From Albugo candida (taxonomy: Eukaryota > Oomycota > Peronosporomycetes > Albuginales): DNA of 64,000 nucleotides. This document shows positions 24,341-33,838 of this stretch, piece by piece. A model generated the notes under the pieces. The model was given only the letters and a program-made list of their open reading frames with translations. It did no database searches and was not told where the DNA came from. The stretch is from positions 372,001 through 436,000 of the forward strand of contig JBDOQK010000003.1 in the NCBI GenBank assembly GCA_040437565.1. The letters run 5' to 3'. Made by a program: the position numbers and the translations under genes. Every line of letters starts with the position of its first letter. Positions within the stretch are counted from its first letter, which is position 1.

Positions 24341-24860
24341 ATGTCGACAGCATGATACTTTTCTCCCTCCAGCACGAACGTTGAGCATTTGGGACCAAGT
24401 TTGACCCAACTTTTGGTACACAATCGCTTCGTTTGAACAATCGACGATGGTATGTGATCGAATGGAGGATCAGATGCTTGCAGCGAGTTTCACTCGAGAC
24501 CATTTCCATCATCAAGAGCGTAATGACAACGACGACGAATTCTTCAAAGATTTACCAGCAAAAGGAAGGGTAAACACAAGGAGCAGGAACAAGACGAAGA
24601 ATATCGATTCTTTACGTCGTATTCATATTCAAGGTCGTCTATGCTGGACGATAAATGAAAACGGATTAGCAGCACGCGTCGTCGATATGAAGATCCAGTG
24701 GGCGGTTGAAATAATGATTGAACGCGAAGTCGAGCTTCATAGAACATGATTTCGAATGAAAACGACAAAAAGGAAAAACTTGACAGAATTTTTTCGGAAC
24801 GGATCTTCAAAGGAATTTGGAAAAGTATTGCAAGAGACTCCGTATGCAAAGGCTCACTGA
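24341..24860 (+). pseudogene. Decayed MLF-family gene copy
   Basis: Aligns along its length, and for about 150 bp upstream, with the intact MLF-like gene starting at 32975. The start codon is present but the fourth following codon is a stop (ATG TCG ACA GCA TGA), and several indels scatter the frame, e.g. the acidic DDDDEFFKDLPAK block survives while the lysine-rich part after it is shortened. It lies about 290 bp upstream of HslU. Confidence 0.8.
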
Positions 24861-25196
24861 AACAACTGAAAAGAAATAAGTAGAATCAAGTAAATCATGA
24901 GCATTTTAAGAATATTTTGGAGAACAAAAAGCTCTTTATAAACTCACAAATCGATGTTATGTGTTGCTCTGTTGACTTGGAACGTGAGAAGCCTTCTTAT
25001 AGTCGATGAAAGCTACTAATTTACCTGGAATCAAGACTAAAGCATTATAACCTCGTAGGTTCCTATAGAACATTTAGTGTGGCGCAATACGCAATACAAA
25101 AGTAGTTTATTTTTATACTGGGGATGAACACATCATGCCACGTTATTTATGACCGTATTGAAAGTGTACCACATTACATATCGAGTTGAGAATATC

Positions 25197-26861
25197 ATGC
25201 ATCGTGTGGTGACTCCAAGCACGCGACATTGGCTCCGTACGTGTGCGTACCCACGTACCTTTATCCATCAAATAATACAGTCTAAAGCGTCAGCATACGA
25301 TTATTTTCAAAATTGCAATTCAACAGCGACGCAATCGCAGTACGCTCACGAATCTCTCTACGGTCCTTTTGATTCGGACGCGACTGTGGCAGCATACACT
25401 GATCCAAGCGAACCAGTCGCAGACGCCTCCGTACCTCCTTCTTCAATTACTGATCAGAAAGCTACGGAAGAAATGAGTGACACGATCAAATTGGAGGATT
25501 CATCTAATGAAGAAATGAAGCTTAATGCTCTCGATAACGAAGTGGGGCGTAAACTCAAGCCAAGAGAAGTTGTCTCGATCTTGAACACATGTATCATTGG
25601 ACAGGAAGGTGCAAAAAGAGCTGTTGCTATCGCACTCCGAAATCGATGGCGGAGGATGAAGGTCACTCCGGATCTTCGCCCAGAAATCAGTCCAAAAAAT
25701 ATTCTCATGATCGGCCCTACCGGCTGTGGAAAGACTGAGATTGCTAGACGTTTGGCTAAGCTGGCAGAAGCACCCTTTATTAAAGTTGAGGCCACAAAAT
25801 TCACAGAAGTTGGTTTCCATGGACGCGATGTTGACCAAATAATTCGCGATCTTGTGGAAAATGCGATTAATTTGGTTAAGAAACAAAAGCAAGAACGGGT
25901 AAGACAGCAAGTACAGCAACTGGTGGAGAGACGCATTTTGGATGCGCTGATCGGTCCAAATTCCACTGCGAATTCGCGCGCAGCTTTTGAGAATCTGCTG
26001 AAGACAGGAGAAATGGAAGAACGCATGATTACAATTGATGTGCCGGTGAGTCGTGGAAATGGAATGGGAGGCACACCGATATCCTTTATGGCGAGTCAGG
26101 GGCCCTTACCAGTTGGAGAGATTATCGGTAAAGCTTATACCACGCTGGAAAAAAAATCAGAGACAAGAAATATGACCGTAGCGGAATCTCGAAGTGTTTT
26201 CGAAGAAATGGAGATGGAAAACGCTATCGACATGACTGATGTTGTGAGAGAAGCCATTCATGAAACGGAAGAAAATGGTATTGTTTTTATTGATGAAATT
26301 GACAAAATTTGTTCGACGGGGGATTTCAGAAGTGCAGATGCAAGCAGTGAAGGAGTTCAGCGTGATTTGTTGCCCCTACTAGAAGGAAGTGTCATTTCGA
26401 CAAAACACGGTAATGTAAACACCGATCATATCTTGTTTATCGGATCTGGCGCTTTCCATTCCAGCAAACCATCAGACTTACTTGCTGAGCTTCAAGGTCG
26501 TCTACCTATTCGAGTTGAGCTAAAAGGCTTAACCGAGTCGGATCTATATCGGATTCTGACCGAACCTGTATCGAGCTTGGTTCGCCAGCAGATTGAATTA
26601 CTTAAAACTGAAAAAATCGATCTTGACTTCACGGAGGATGCAATTCGTGAGATTGCTCGTGTGGCCACTGATATCAACAATACAATCGAAAACATCGGAG
26701 CTCGAAGGTTGCATACAATCATGGAGAAAGTTGTTGAAGATATTAGCTTTGATGCTTCCGACCTATCTCCGGGATCCAAAGTCACTGTGACTAAAGATCT
26801 GGTTCGAGAGCGCGTCGGACCGATGTTGAAAAAAGCCGATTTGTCAAAGTTCATTCTTTAG
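25197..26861 (+). CDS. hslU: HslU, ATPase subunit of the HslVU (ClpYQ) protease, mitochondrial
   Basis: HslU is the AAA+ unfoldase that feeds the HslV peptidase; in protists the pair works in mitochondria. The frame is open from 25149, but the Met at 25197 gives a better presequence (MHRVVTPSTRHWLRTCAYPR: basic, Ser/Thr-rich, no acidic residues). About 115 extra N-terminal residues precede the HslU core. Core motifs: GPTGCGKTEIARRL (Walker A), EVGFHGRDVDQIIRDL (family Tyr of the pore-loop region is replaced by Phe-His), GIVFIDEIDKI (Walker B), GVQRDLLPLLEGS, FIGSGAFHSSKPSDL, ELQGRLPIRVEL, and sensor-2 region ENIGARRLHTIMEKVVEDI. The C-terminus DLSKFIL matches the family ending that docks into HslV. 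No introns. Complete. Confidence 0.95.
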   Translation: MHRVVTPSTRHWLRTCAYPRTFIHQIIQSKASAYDYFQNCNSTATQSQYAHESLYGPFDSDATVAAYTDPSEPVADASVPPSSITDQKATEEMSDTIKLEDSSNEEMKLNALDNEVGRKLKPREVVSILNTCIIGQEGAKRAVAIALRNRWRRMKVTPDLRPEISPKNILMIGPTGCGKTEIARRLAKLAEAPFIKVEATKFTEVGFHGRDVDQIIRDLVENAINLVKKQKQERVRQQVQQLVERRILDALIGPNSTANSRAAFENLLKTGEMEERMITIDVPVSRGNGMGGTPISFMASQGPLPVGEIIGKAYTTLEKKSETRNMTVAESRSVFEEMEMENAIDMTDVVREAIHETEENGIVFIDEIDKICSTGDFRSADASSEGVQRDLLPLLEGSVISTKHGNVNTDHILFIGSGAFHSSKPSDLLAELQGRLPIRVELKGLTESDLYRILTEPVSSLVRQQIELLKTEKIDLDFTEDAIREIARVATDINNTIENIGARRLHTIMEKVVEDISFDASDLSPGSKVTVTKDLVRERVGPMLKKADLSKFIL

Positions 26862-27053
26862 TCTGCTTTTTCCACTTGTCCAGTAGATCTTCAGCGATGC
26901 TTGATAAAACTCAGCAATATCGATGTAGGCAAGTAGTACATTCAACTGTTTAAAATACTTGATGATGGTTGCGAAAAGTCCCATTGTTAACAAGTGAATG
27001 TTCTTAAAGCTGAGGAAGGACTTTTCACATGCGCAATATAACTTTCGATAACT

Positions 27054-27725
27054 TCATTTACTAAAGAGCTTGAGCATTGGAATATCTTGCAGCTCTTGTC
27101 GAGAGCACAGGTACTCTCCTACACACGAATCAGTATGAAACAAAAAACATGTTACTTATTTTCTTACCGAGCAATACAGTGATCGCTAGGGCAATGACGT
27201 GCACGATCCACCATTCCCATGATCTAGGAAAGTCCTAAGGTACACATGACTGATCACACTTCTACTCAATTCTTTCAAAGAACTGCTACCAGGTAGATTG
27301 AATGGATGATAAGGTCGACAAAGTAGAGAGTGATACCAAAATCGAGACATTTCTTGGCACGCTCCACGAAAACACTCAATGCGATCGCGCTACACAAAAG
27401 TAAGAGCACAAAAGTACCCAAATAATACGCTTGTACAGCAAACCTGATAACACTGGAAGCAATAACGGAAAACGAATTTTTGATTCCTTCAACATTTGAT
27501 AAGTTTTGTGCGTAATAAGCAAAAAAATCATCAAAAGTCAATGAAAAGCCATGGCAAAGAAACAGTAAAACGCCTTGTGAGATATAGAAAGAGCACTTTT
27601 TACCACAATGAGCACTGTTATTCCCATCGATGCAACTTTGATCGCACATCACTTACTTGAAGACAAATTATTTGAAGAACAATCAGTTTCGGATCCCATT
27701 GCCCCGCGCCATAAAACTTTGCCAT
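27054..27725 (-). CDS. SYS1: SYS1, Golgi multi-span membrane protein
   Basis: Four exons (27657-27725, 27290-27595, 27168-27234, 27054-27118) join through GT-AG introns of 61, 55 and 49 nt into 168 residues. SYS1 sits in the Golgi and recruits the ARFRP1/Arl3 GTPase needed for trans-Golgi vesicle tethering. It begins MAKFYGAGQWDPKLIVLQII, the family's N-terminal WDP motif, has four hydrophobic segments, and carries the diagnostic VERAKKCLDFGITLYFVDL, SWEWWIVHVIALAITVLLGE and YLCSRQELQDIPM stretches. Length is close to the usual 150-180 residues. It is transcribed away from the gene starting at 27788, only 62 bp apart. Confidence 0.92.
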
Positions 27726-27787
27726 TGTGAGAGTGCGATTGGCTATATAATGCTGTCATTTTGACCAATTGGCATAATTCATAAAGC
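27726..27787. promoter_or_regulatory. Shared divergent promoter of SYS1 and the 27788 gene
   Basis: Only 62 bp separate the two start codons, so both promoters and any 5' leaders must overlap. No TATA box is evident. Confidence 0.45.
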
Positions 27788-29293
27788 ATGCCGGAAGCAA
27801 AGCGAATTTCGGTCGCGATTTTGTATACTCTTCGTAGCACTACAAGAGAGAGAAATCGGCAATTGGCCGAATATATCGCACTCAGCGTTGCGTGTAATAC
27901 AGATGTCATGATATACACTGTACCTTGTACGCCTTTATCTGTAGAGAATACTTTACCGCATATATCAGAAGCGCGCGGAATTATCCATCCAAATGGCCGA
28001 CCCGTAAATAAGCGCTTACTTGAGAAGAAGGAACGGTATAGTGATGGTAGCATTTTAAATATCCTTTCGTGCGATCTTTGGGTCCTTTATATCGACACGG
28101 AGCATACATTAGCCACGATGCGGTCCATACAGCGTTTTTGGTACGCTCATTTGACTGCATCACCCACTTAGAAATAACTTGATCCCATCAGCACGCAAAA
28201 AAATGCTTTGCAGTCACGGATTATTCTAAATCTTCAAACGGCATTCCAGTACACGCAAAAGTTGCAGGAAATGTAAGCCGATGAGAGATGTTACGAACCT
28301 GCCAATTCTATTGCGTTCTTGAGCAGCTTTCCTGAGTCAATCACACTGGAAGGTGGTGTCACGTTTCGCGTAATTTTGAATTCTAATAAATATTTGGAAC
28401 CGGACGCAAATGGAGCTTTCTTCATTGAACGCCTATCGTAAGAGTCCATCTCGATACAACGCGGATATATATTTACTGGTCGTCAAGTGATGAGAAAAAA
28501 AGTGCCATTTACGTGTTCGATCTATTGGAAAACACTGGTATTCCGCTTCTATCGCGCAAAAATATTCAGTGTACGTTTTCCTTCTTCCTAGGTTCGCTTA
28601 TAAGTCCTCGTATCGGTAGCAATTAAGTGGGGAGCAAGCCTCATCCGACTTTTGTATCCAATTGCCAAGTTGATTGATGCATCTCCCTCCAGTACCATCC
28701 GCGATTGCAAAAGTCGATTAATTTATCTGCAGCTTTTGGATGAGTGCATGGAAATGTTCCAACAAATGGATAAAAAAGCTCTTGTAGCATGTCCTAAGCC
28801 AAAACGAAGAATGATTTCATCTTGCATTCCGAATTCTGCTGCGTGTACAAGTATATCGTTGCAATCCATAATGATCTTATTGCCACTACCAAATTGGATT
28901 TTTGACACGGCTGTGTATCCTCTACTACAATTTGTATCCGAGCAAGCAGAATTGAATTCGGTAATGATTGCAGCGCGTTGATCCTCTCTTCTCAAAAACG
29001 GCTATTGTATCCCATAGAGATACCACCATCAATATACAAGTGCTGATTTTGAAAATGATTACGGTGAGATCTTGAGATTGGGTCAACTTCAAAATTACGC
29101 ATTGCCTACACTTGCTTTACTGGAGTCGCTCATTTCCGATCAAAACCTGACTACACTGACGGCTCGGAGCATATTGGAAAAAATTCATGTTAGGAACGAT
29201 TGCTACCGGCACGCAAAAAGTTTCATTCTCAAGTTCAGCATTGGTGTGGCAGTGGTCGTTGCAATTTCAATTTCTTGGACATTTGATGCTTAA
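27788..29293 (+). CDS. Unrecognised multi-exon protein with C-terminal membrane anchor
   Basis: The first exon starts MPEAKRISVAILYTLRSTTR and is open to 28171. Further coding-like exons include one around 28331-28438 (contains TLEGGVTFRVILNSNKYLEP), one around 28490-28573 (contains SAIYVFDLLENTGIPLLSRK) and one at about 28652-28981. The last exon (about 29072-29293) ends in a hydrophobic stretch, FILKFSIGVAVVVAISISW, followed by four residues, i.e. a tail anchor. Candidate introns of about 50 nt are visible but I could not fix all phases. Family unknown. It stops 8 bp from the end of the convergent EF-hand gene. Confidence 0.55.
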
Positions 29294-29300
29294 CATACAG

Positions 29301-30315
29301 TCAGGAATTTTCGTCCAAGTCTTGAAGCTCTTGCCGATATCGTGATACTGCCGCTTCTCGAATACACTTTGTTTCTTCACCGAAAATGCCTGACACCATC
29401 TCCCAACAAGTCAGTTTGGGAAGCACACCTCGACTTTGACGCAAGTATCTATGTAATTCTCTAATTTTATTTTTACGAATGCCCAAATTTGTCCAATATC
29501 GCTGTCCAAATGTCGACTCATGTACATTATTTTGCATGTTGAAAATCGGATAGATTGCAACTGGAAATGACTGAGCAAGATGGATGAAAGTCAAGCGATC
29601 AACCATGATTTCTGTCACTGGTTCATTTTTCTCTTTCGACTCGTCCGAGTCTGGCTTCACTTGCAGCCTTACGCCTACTTTTTTCATTCTGCCAATGGCA
29701 ATTTTAGTGTTGACCGAATAGCTGAATTGCGGGCTCTGGAGCTCTCGGCTCATAGTATCGAATTCCGTGCATTTAGCGAGCCTGATCGATCGACGTCATA
29801 CAAGTCGAATAAAAATTGGATCAACTCGAGCTTTGTGAGCGTTGCAAAACGAACTATACATTGAAGAAAATCGTCAAATTGAATGTAGCCCTCATCCGAT
29901 ACTTGATCGGCAAAGCGGATTATTCCATTGGTGAGTGGACACTGCTCTTCCCGAATAAGTGTGAGAAAATCTCTACTGGAGACCATGTCTCTATACAAAA
30001 TCACTCCAGATCAAATCATCAAAGCGCCCGGATCCTCGATGTATACCTTTTCGAAACATCACATCGGTCAAAAATGTTTCCTAGCTTTCGAATTCTATTC
30101 TGCGTCATGCCGACACTCTGACACAGCATCTCGACTTTTCTTGTGCGGATGAGCGTACCATACACATCTGTAGAAGGCACTGTCGCGATTGTACAAGATT
30201 CTGATGTTTCTTCTTCAGGTAACGTGATGGTAGGCAGCGTATAGACGGCGATCTTGTTCGATGATCGTGTCTTCTTATGGTTTGATGGTTTGGAGGTGGA
30301 GGTGACTATGCTCAT
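29301..30315 (-). CDS. EF-hand calcium-binding protein
   Basis: The probable start is the Met at 30315 (MSIVTSTSKPSNHKK). A middle segment contains the EF-hand loop DVDRSGSLNA preceded by the helix ELIQFLFDLY, and the C-terminal part (29301-29753) contains TFIHLAQSFPVAIYPIFNMQ. An odd/second hand is less clear. Between loop and following helix the frame changes by one base (…LNA then EFDTMSREL in the next frame), either an error, a tiny intron or a break. The general layout recalls calcineurin-B/NCS-like or EF-hand oomycete proteins, but I cannot name the subfamily. Confidence 0.6.
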
Positions 30316-30445
30316 TCTCATGGAGAAATGTGCCAAAAATAAATCGTGTCCATTTAGCGTGTTTAACAGCGCGTCAGATCTATCACAATACCAAGCAAAC
30401 ACTGATCAATGCAATATATTTATTTACAAAATCGAGTGCTACTAA

Positions 30446-30991
30446 TTATTTCGCATTTGACGTTTCCTCCTTATTTTCGGTTCCTTCGGCATGATCCTTG
30501 AGAGCGTTCGTTTGAGCCTTCGCGAACGGAGTCTCTTGCCATAGTTTCTCGAATTCTTCTGGCGATCCGTTAGAGCAAATTGTGTCATGTTTGCCCTCTT
30601 CATCCTTTTTCATTCGATTCCATATTGTTCGAAGCTTCTTCCCATCAACTTCGCGTTCATGCAATGCTTTTAATCGCCCGTTGGAATCTTCATATCGGCG
30701 ACGTCGACTGGTAATACGCCTTCCCTTATCGTCCAATACAGATGAGCTCGAGTATGAATAGGACGAGAAAGATCGATCTTCTTGCTTTTTCTCCTTGTCA
30801 TCTTCTTTGTTCACCTTGCGTTTTTCCTCTTCTTTTGCGGGTAGATCTTTGAAGAATTCGTCATCGTCATCATTACGGCCTTGATGATGGAAAAAGTCTC
30901 GGTTGACACTCGTTGCAAGCATCTGATCCGCCATTCGATCAAAGTCCATCATCGATTGCTCAAACGAAGCCATTGGGTACCAAAAGTTGGG
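30446..30991 (-). CDS. MLF (myeloid leukaemia factor)-family protein, copy A, N-terminus in a gap
   Basis: Codes for about 181 residues entering from the gap edge at 30991. The acidic DDDDEFFKDLPAK block is followed by a lysine-rich stretch, then RSFSSYSYSSSSVLDDKGRR and a basic region, which match the Mlf1-interacting-protein domain (serine-rich strand pairs). MLF proteins are nucleo-cytoplasmic adaptors that bind 14-3-3, chaperones and COP9 parts. It is almost identical to copy B at 32975-33714 in inverse orientation but ends differently (GTENKEETSNAK against GTEKKA), and the flanking DNA diverges right after the stop. Confidence 0.75.
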   Translation of the reverse strand, partial: PNFWYPMASFEQSMMDFDRMADQMLATSVNRDFFHHQGRNDDDDEFFKDLPAKEEEKRKVNKEDDKEKKQEDRSFSSYSYSSSSVLDDKGRRITSRRRRYEDSNGRLKALHEREVDGKKLRTIWNRMKKDEEGKHDTICSNGSPEEFEKLWQETPFAKAQTNALKDHAEGTENKEETSNAK

Positions 30992-31091
30992 NNNNNNNNN
31001 NNNNNNNNNNNNNNNNNNNNNNNNNNNNNNNNNNNNNNNNNNNNNNNNNNNNNNNNNNNNNNNNNNNNNNNNNNNNNNNNNNNNNNNNNNN
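30992..31091. other. Assembly gap, 100 N, inside MLF copy A
   Basis: The left edge is the exact mirror of 33187, the first base after the gap in copy B: both begin with cccaacttttgg on the coding strand. Sequence right of the gap (31092 on) is not the missing MLF start. Confidence 0.85.
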
Positions 31092-32974
31092 AAGATACAT
31101 TCAAAATATGTTCTGAGGATCAGCTTAGTCGAAATAACCTGCAAGGATTTCGGAGCTGATTCTCTATAGTAATGTTTTAAGAGAACTGCAAAGACATCTA
31201 CGTACGGGTTGATTATTGAATACCCCTAGAGACAACGAGTATCCTAAAGTCAGACTTCACGGCGGAGTTGCTACGCCGTGCTGTCGGTAGGAGCGTTATG
31301 AAGGTATGGATAATCGATATGTATGTTTGATATCACATAGTGCACAGTTAATGCTATACAAATTATACTATAGGTGAGTAATCCTTCCTGTGTTGGGCCT
31401 GTATCGGGTCACGATGCTCTGGTTCTGCACATACCGCGATGATTAGGTTACATCCATGCGTCAATTCGAGCTACGATATAGTCATGATAATATCGATAGA
31501 GCTTTCGGCTGCGTTTGAAGGGTATTTGAGCGACTTCAGAAACATATCCGTGCTCGATAGAGTTTAATTTAATGTTTGGTTTCAATTTCAGTTGACGTGT
31601 TTGAATGTGAATGTTTTACTGGGAATTTGGGAGCCGTTCTGTGCATCAGCAGCCTTCGAAAGTGTAACGACTTCTTGACAAGCAGCAAAATTGAAAAGGC
31701 ATTCTCGTCTACGACGAAAAGCTACATGAAAAGGGCATCCGGGAACTTACGAGGTTCTAAGGCTTGGCCCGGATTTGTAGACACTCGGTGTGAGCCTTTT
31801 CGAGGCTTGATATTCTCGCACCATTACTATGAATATTCCCATTGTGATATTAACTTCAGGCTTTGTTGCGTTTGAAAATTTGGAGCCCAACTTTACTTCC
31901 ACGTTTTGTACCGAAGCTTATGTATTCCATCACCTGGAGGCATAAGGTCGGATGTCAGTCCTCCATGTGTCGTGTGATAATAGTTTCCCGCTGTATGTTC
32001 ATTTCCAGGTGATAGTACGACTGTCCATTCGTAATAAGAACTTGTATGGGTAAGATCAGTTTGACCTATGCAAGAAGAGAATGTTTATTGCGAATGCTTG
32101 ATTCTTTATTATTCTCCAAAATCATTCTTTCCTTGTTGATCACATAGATTGTACAATTGAAAGTTGGAAGTTTGAGACTGAGAACCAATATGGTGCGCTA
32201 TAAAGATATTTTCTTCAAGCATCAACGTCTCGAAATGTTTTTACAGGTTCTTTCTGGTTGTGATTATTTCAATGTAAGGAACTGCGATTTTTTCTTGACT
32301 AGCAATCATCCACATACTTCCAGTTCTTCCTTATAGAGAGAACTTGTCCAGGATAGTTATTTGACTCTGTCAATATTTGGATAAGAGCCGACGTGTCATT
32401 GATCAGAAGTTACGTTTGAGTTTCTTTAGCTTTCGTACACGGATGTCGATTCTTCCATATCAAGTTATCTTTATCGAAAAAGCTCCCCGATATGCCTCCT
32501 AATGGTTTTCGTTGAGACTTTCACGGTGTACATATCCTTATTGATACCCTGGAACCCAAGAACCCGGCGCACATAATCATTATGGCTAACTATCGAACAA
32601 CCGAATGTGCAAATAAAACCTCTAACTGGTACTAAGGTTTGCGGCTATAGTTTCATATAAGTCCATTCCAAAAAGCTCATTTTAGGCCGATACTTCGTGA
32701 CTTGGTTTTGGGTGACACTATTATTGTCATCGTTTGCAGCCGCCATGGTGTTTGATATAGACACGAAGTTATGTTGTCCACTCAACGCTTCGTTCGCTGT
32801 GGAATATTCGGATTTTCTATGAAAAGAATATGTCGAAGGGTTCTCAATTCGAGAATTCGATTTTTGTACGAGAAGCAAAGCAATCAACGCTGATGCTCAA
32901 TTCTCTCAGTTCACAATTTACCAGCAAACAATTAAGACAGAAGACAAAAGAAACACAGAATCTATTCGATCACA
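31092..32974. other. No recognisable gene
   Basis: Short frames only, the largest 31576-31875. The last 150 bp are the upstream region of MLF copy B and recur, diverged, at about 24.18-24.34 kb. Confidence 0.4.
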
Positions 32975-33714
32975 ATGTTGACAGCACGAGACTTTTTCTA
33001 CCCTCCAACACGAACATTGAGTGTTTGGGATCGAGTTCGACCCAACTTTTGGTACCCAATGGCTTCGTTTGAGCAATCGATGATGGNNNNNNNNNNNNNN
33101 NNNNNNNNNNNNNNNNNNNNNNNNNNNNNNNNNNNNNNNNNNNNNNNNNNNNNNNNNNNNNNNNNNNNNNNNNNNNNNNNNNNNNNCCCAACTTTTGGTA
33201 CCCAATGGCTTCGTTTGAGCAATCGATGATGGACTTTGATCGAATGGCGGATCAGATGCTTGCAACGAGTGTCAACCGAGACTTTTTCCATCATCAAGGC
33301 CGTAATGATGACGATGACGAATTCTTCAAAGATCTACCCGCAAAAGAAGAGGAAAAACGCAAGGTGAACAAAGAAGATGACAAGGAGAAAAAGCAAGAAG
33401 ATCGATCTTTCTCGTCCTATTCATACTCGAGCTCATCTGTATTGGACGATAAGGGAAGGCGTATTACCAGTCGACGTCGCCGATATGAAGATTCCAACGG
33501 GCGATTAAAAGCATTGCATGAACGCGAAGTTGATGGGAAGAAGCTTCGAACAATATGGAATCGAATGAAAAAGGATGAAGAGGGCAAACATGACACAATT
33601 TGCTCTAACGGATCGCCAGAAGAATTCGAGAAACTATGGCAAGAGACTCCGTTCGCGAAGGCTCAAACGAACGCTATCAAGGATCACGCGGAAGGAACCG
33701 AAAAGAAAGCTTAA
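32975..33714 (+). CDS. MLF-family protein, copy B
   Basis: Starts MLTARDFFYPPTRTLSVWDR at 32975, runs to a gap (33087-33186), and resumes at 33187 with 46 bp repeated; joining the overlap gives a continuous frame of about 197 residues. Domain layout is as in copy A: a short N-terminus, an acidic block (DDDDEFF), a lysine-rich stretch, the SFSSYSYSSSS serine motif and a basic part containing EREVDGKKLRTIWNRM. The complete length is near that of small MLF proteins. This appears to be the functional copy. Confidence 0.8.
33087..33186. other. Assembly gap, 100 N, edges share 46 bp
   Basis: 33041-33086 equals 33187-33232; unmerged contig overlap in MLF copy B. Confidence 0.9.
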
Positions 33715-33838
33715 GATTTATATATTTGCATCAAATAAGTTTTGATACATCGAATGTGCATGTTTTCAATTTTATCACATACATGATTGTAATCGTCCGT
33801 TTGTACTAAAGGCACGCACATTGTTGCTCAATCTTTCA

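Noticed and set aside
25454-26074. 206-codon minus-strand frame
   Set aside because: Antisense shadow of HslU.
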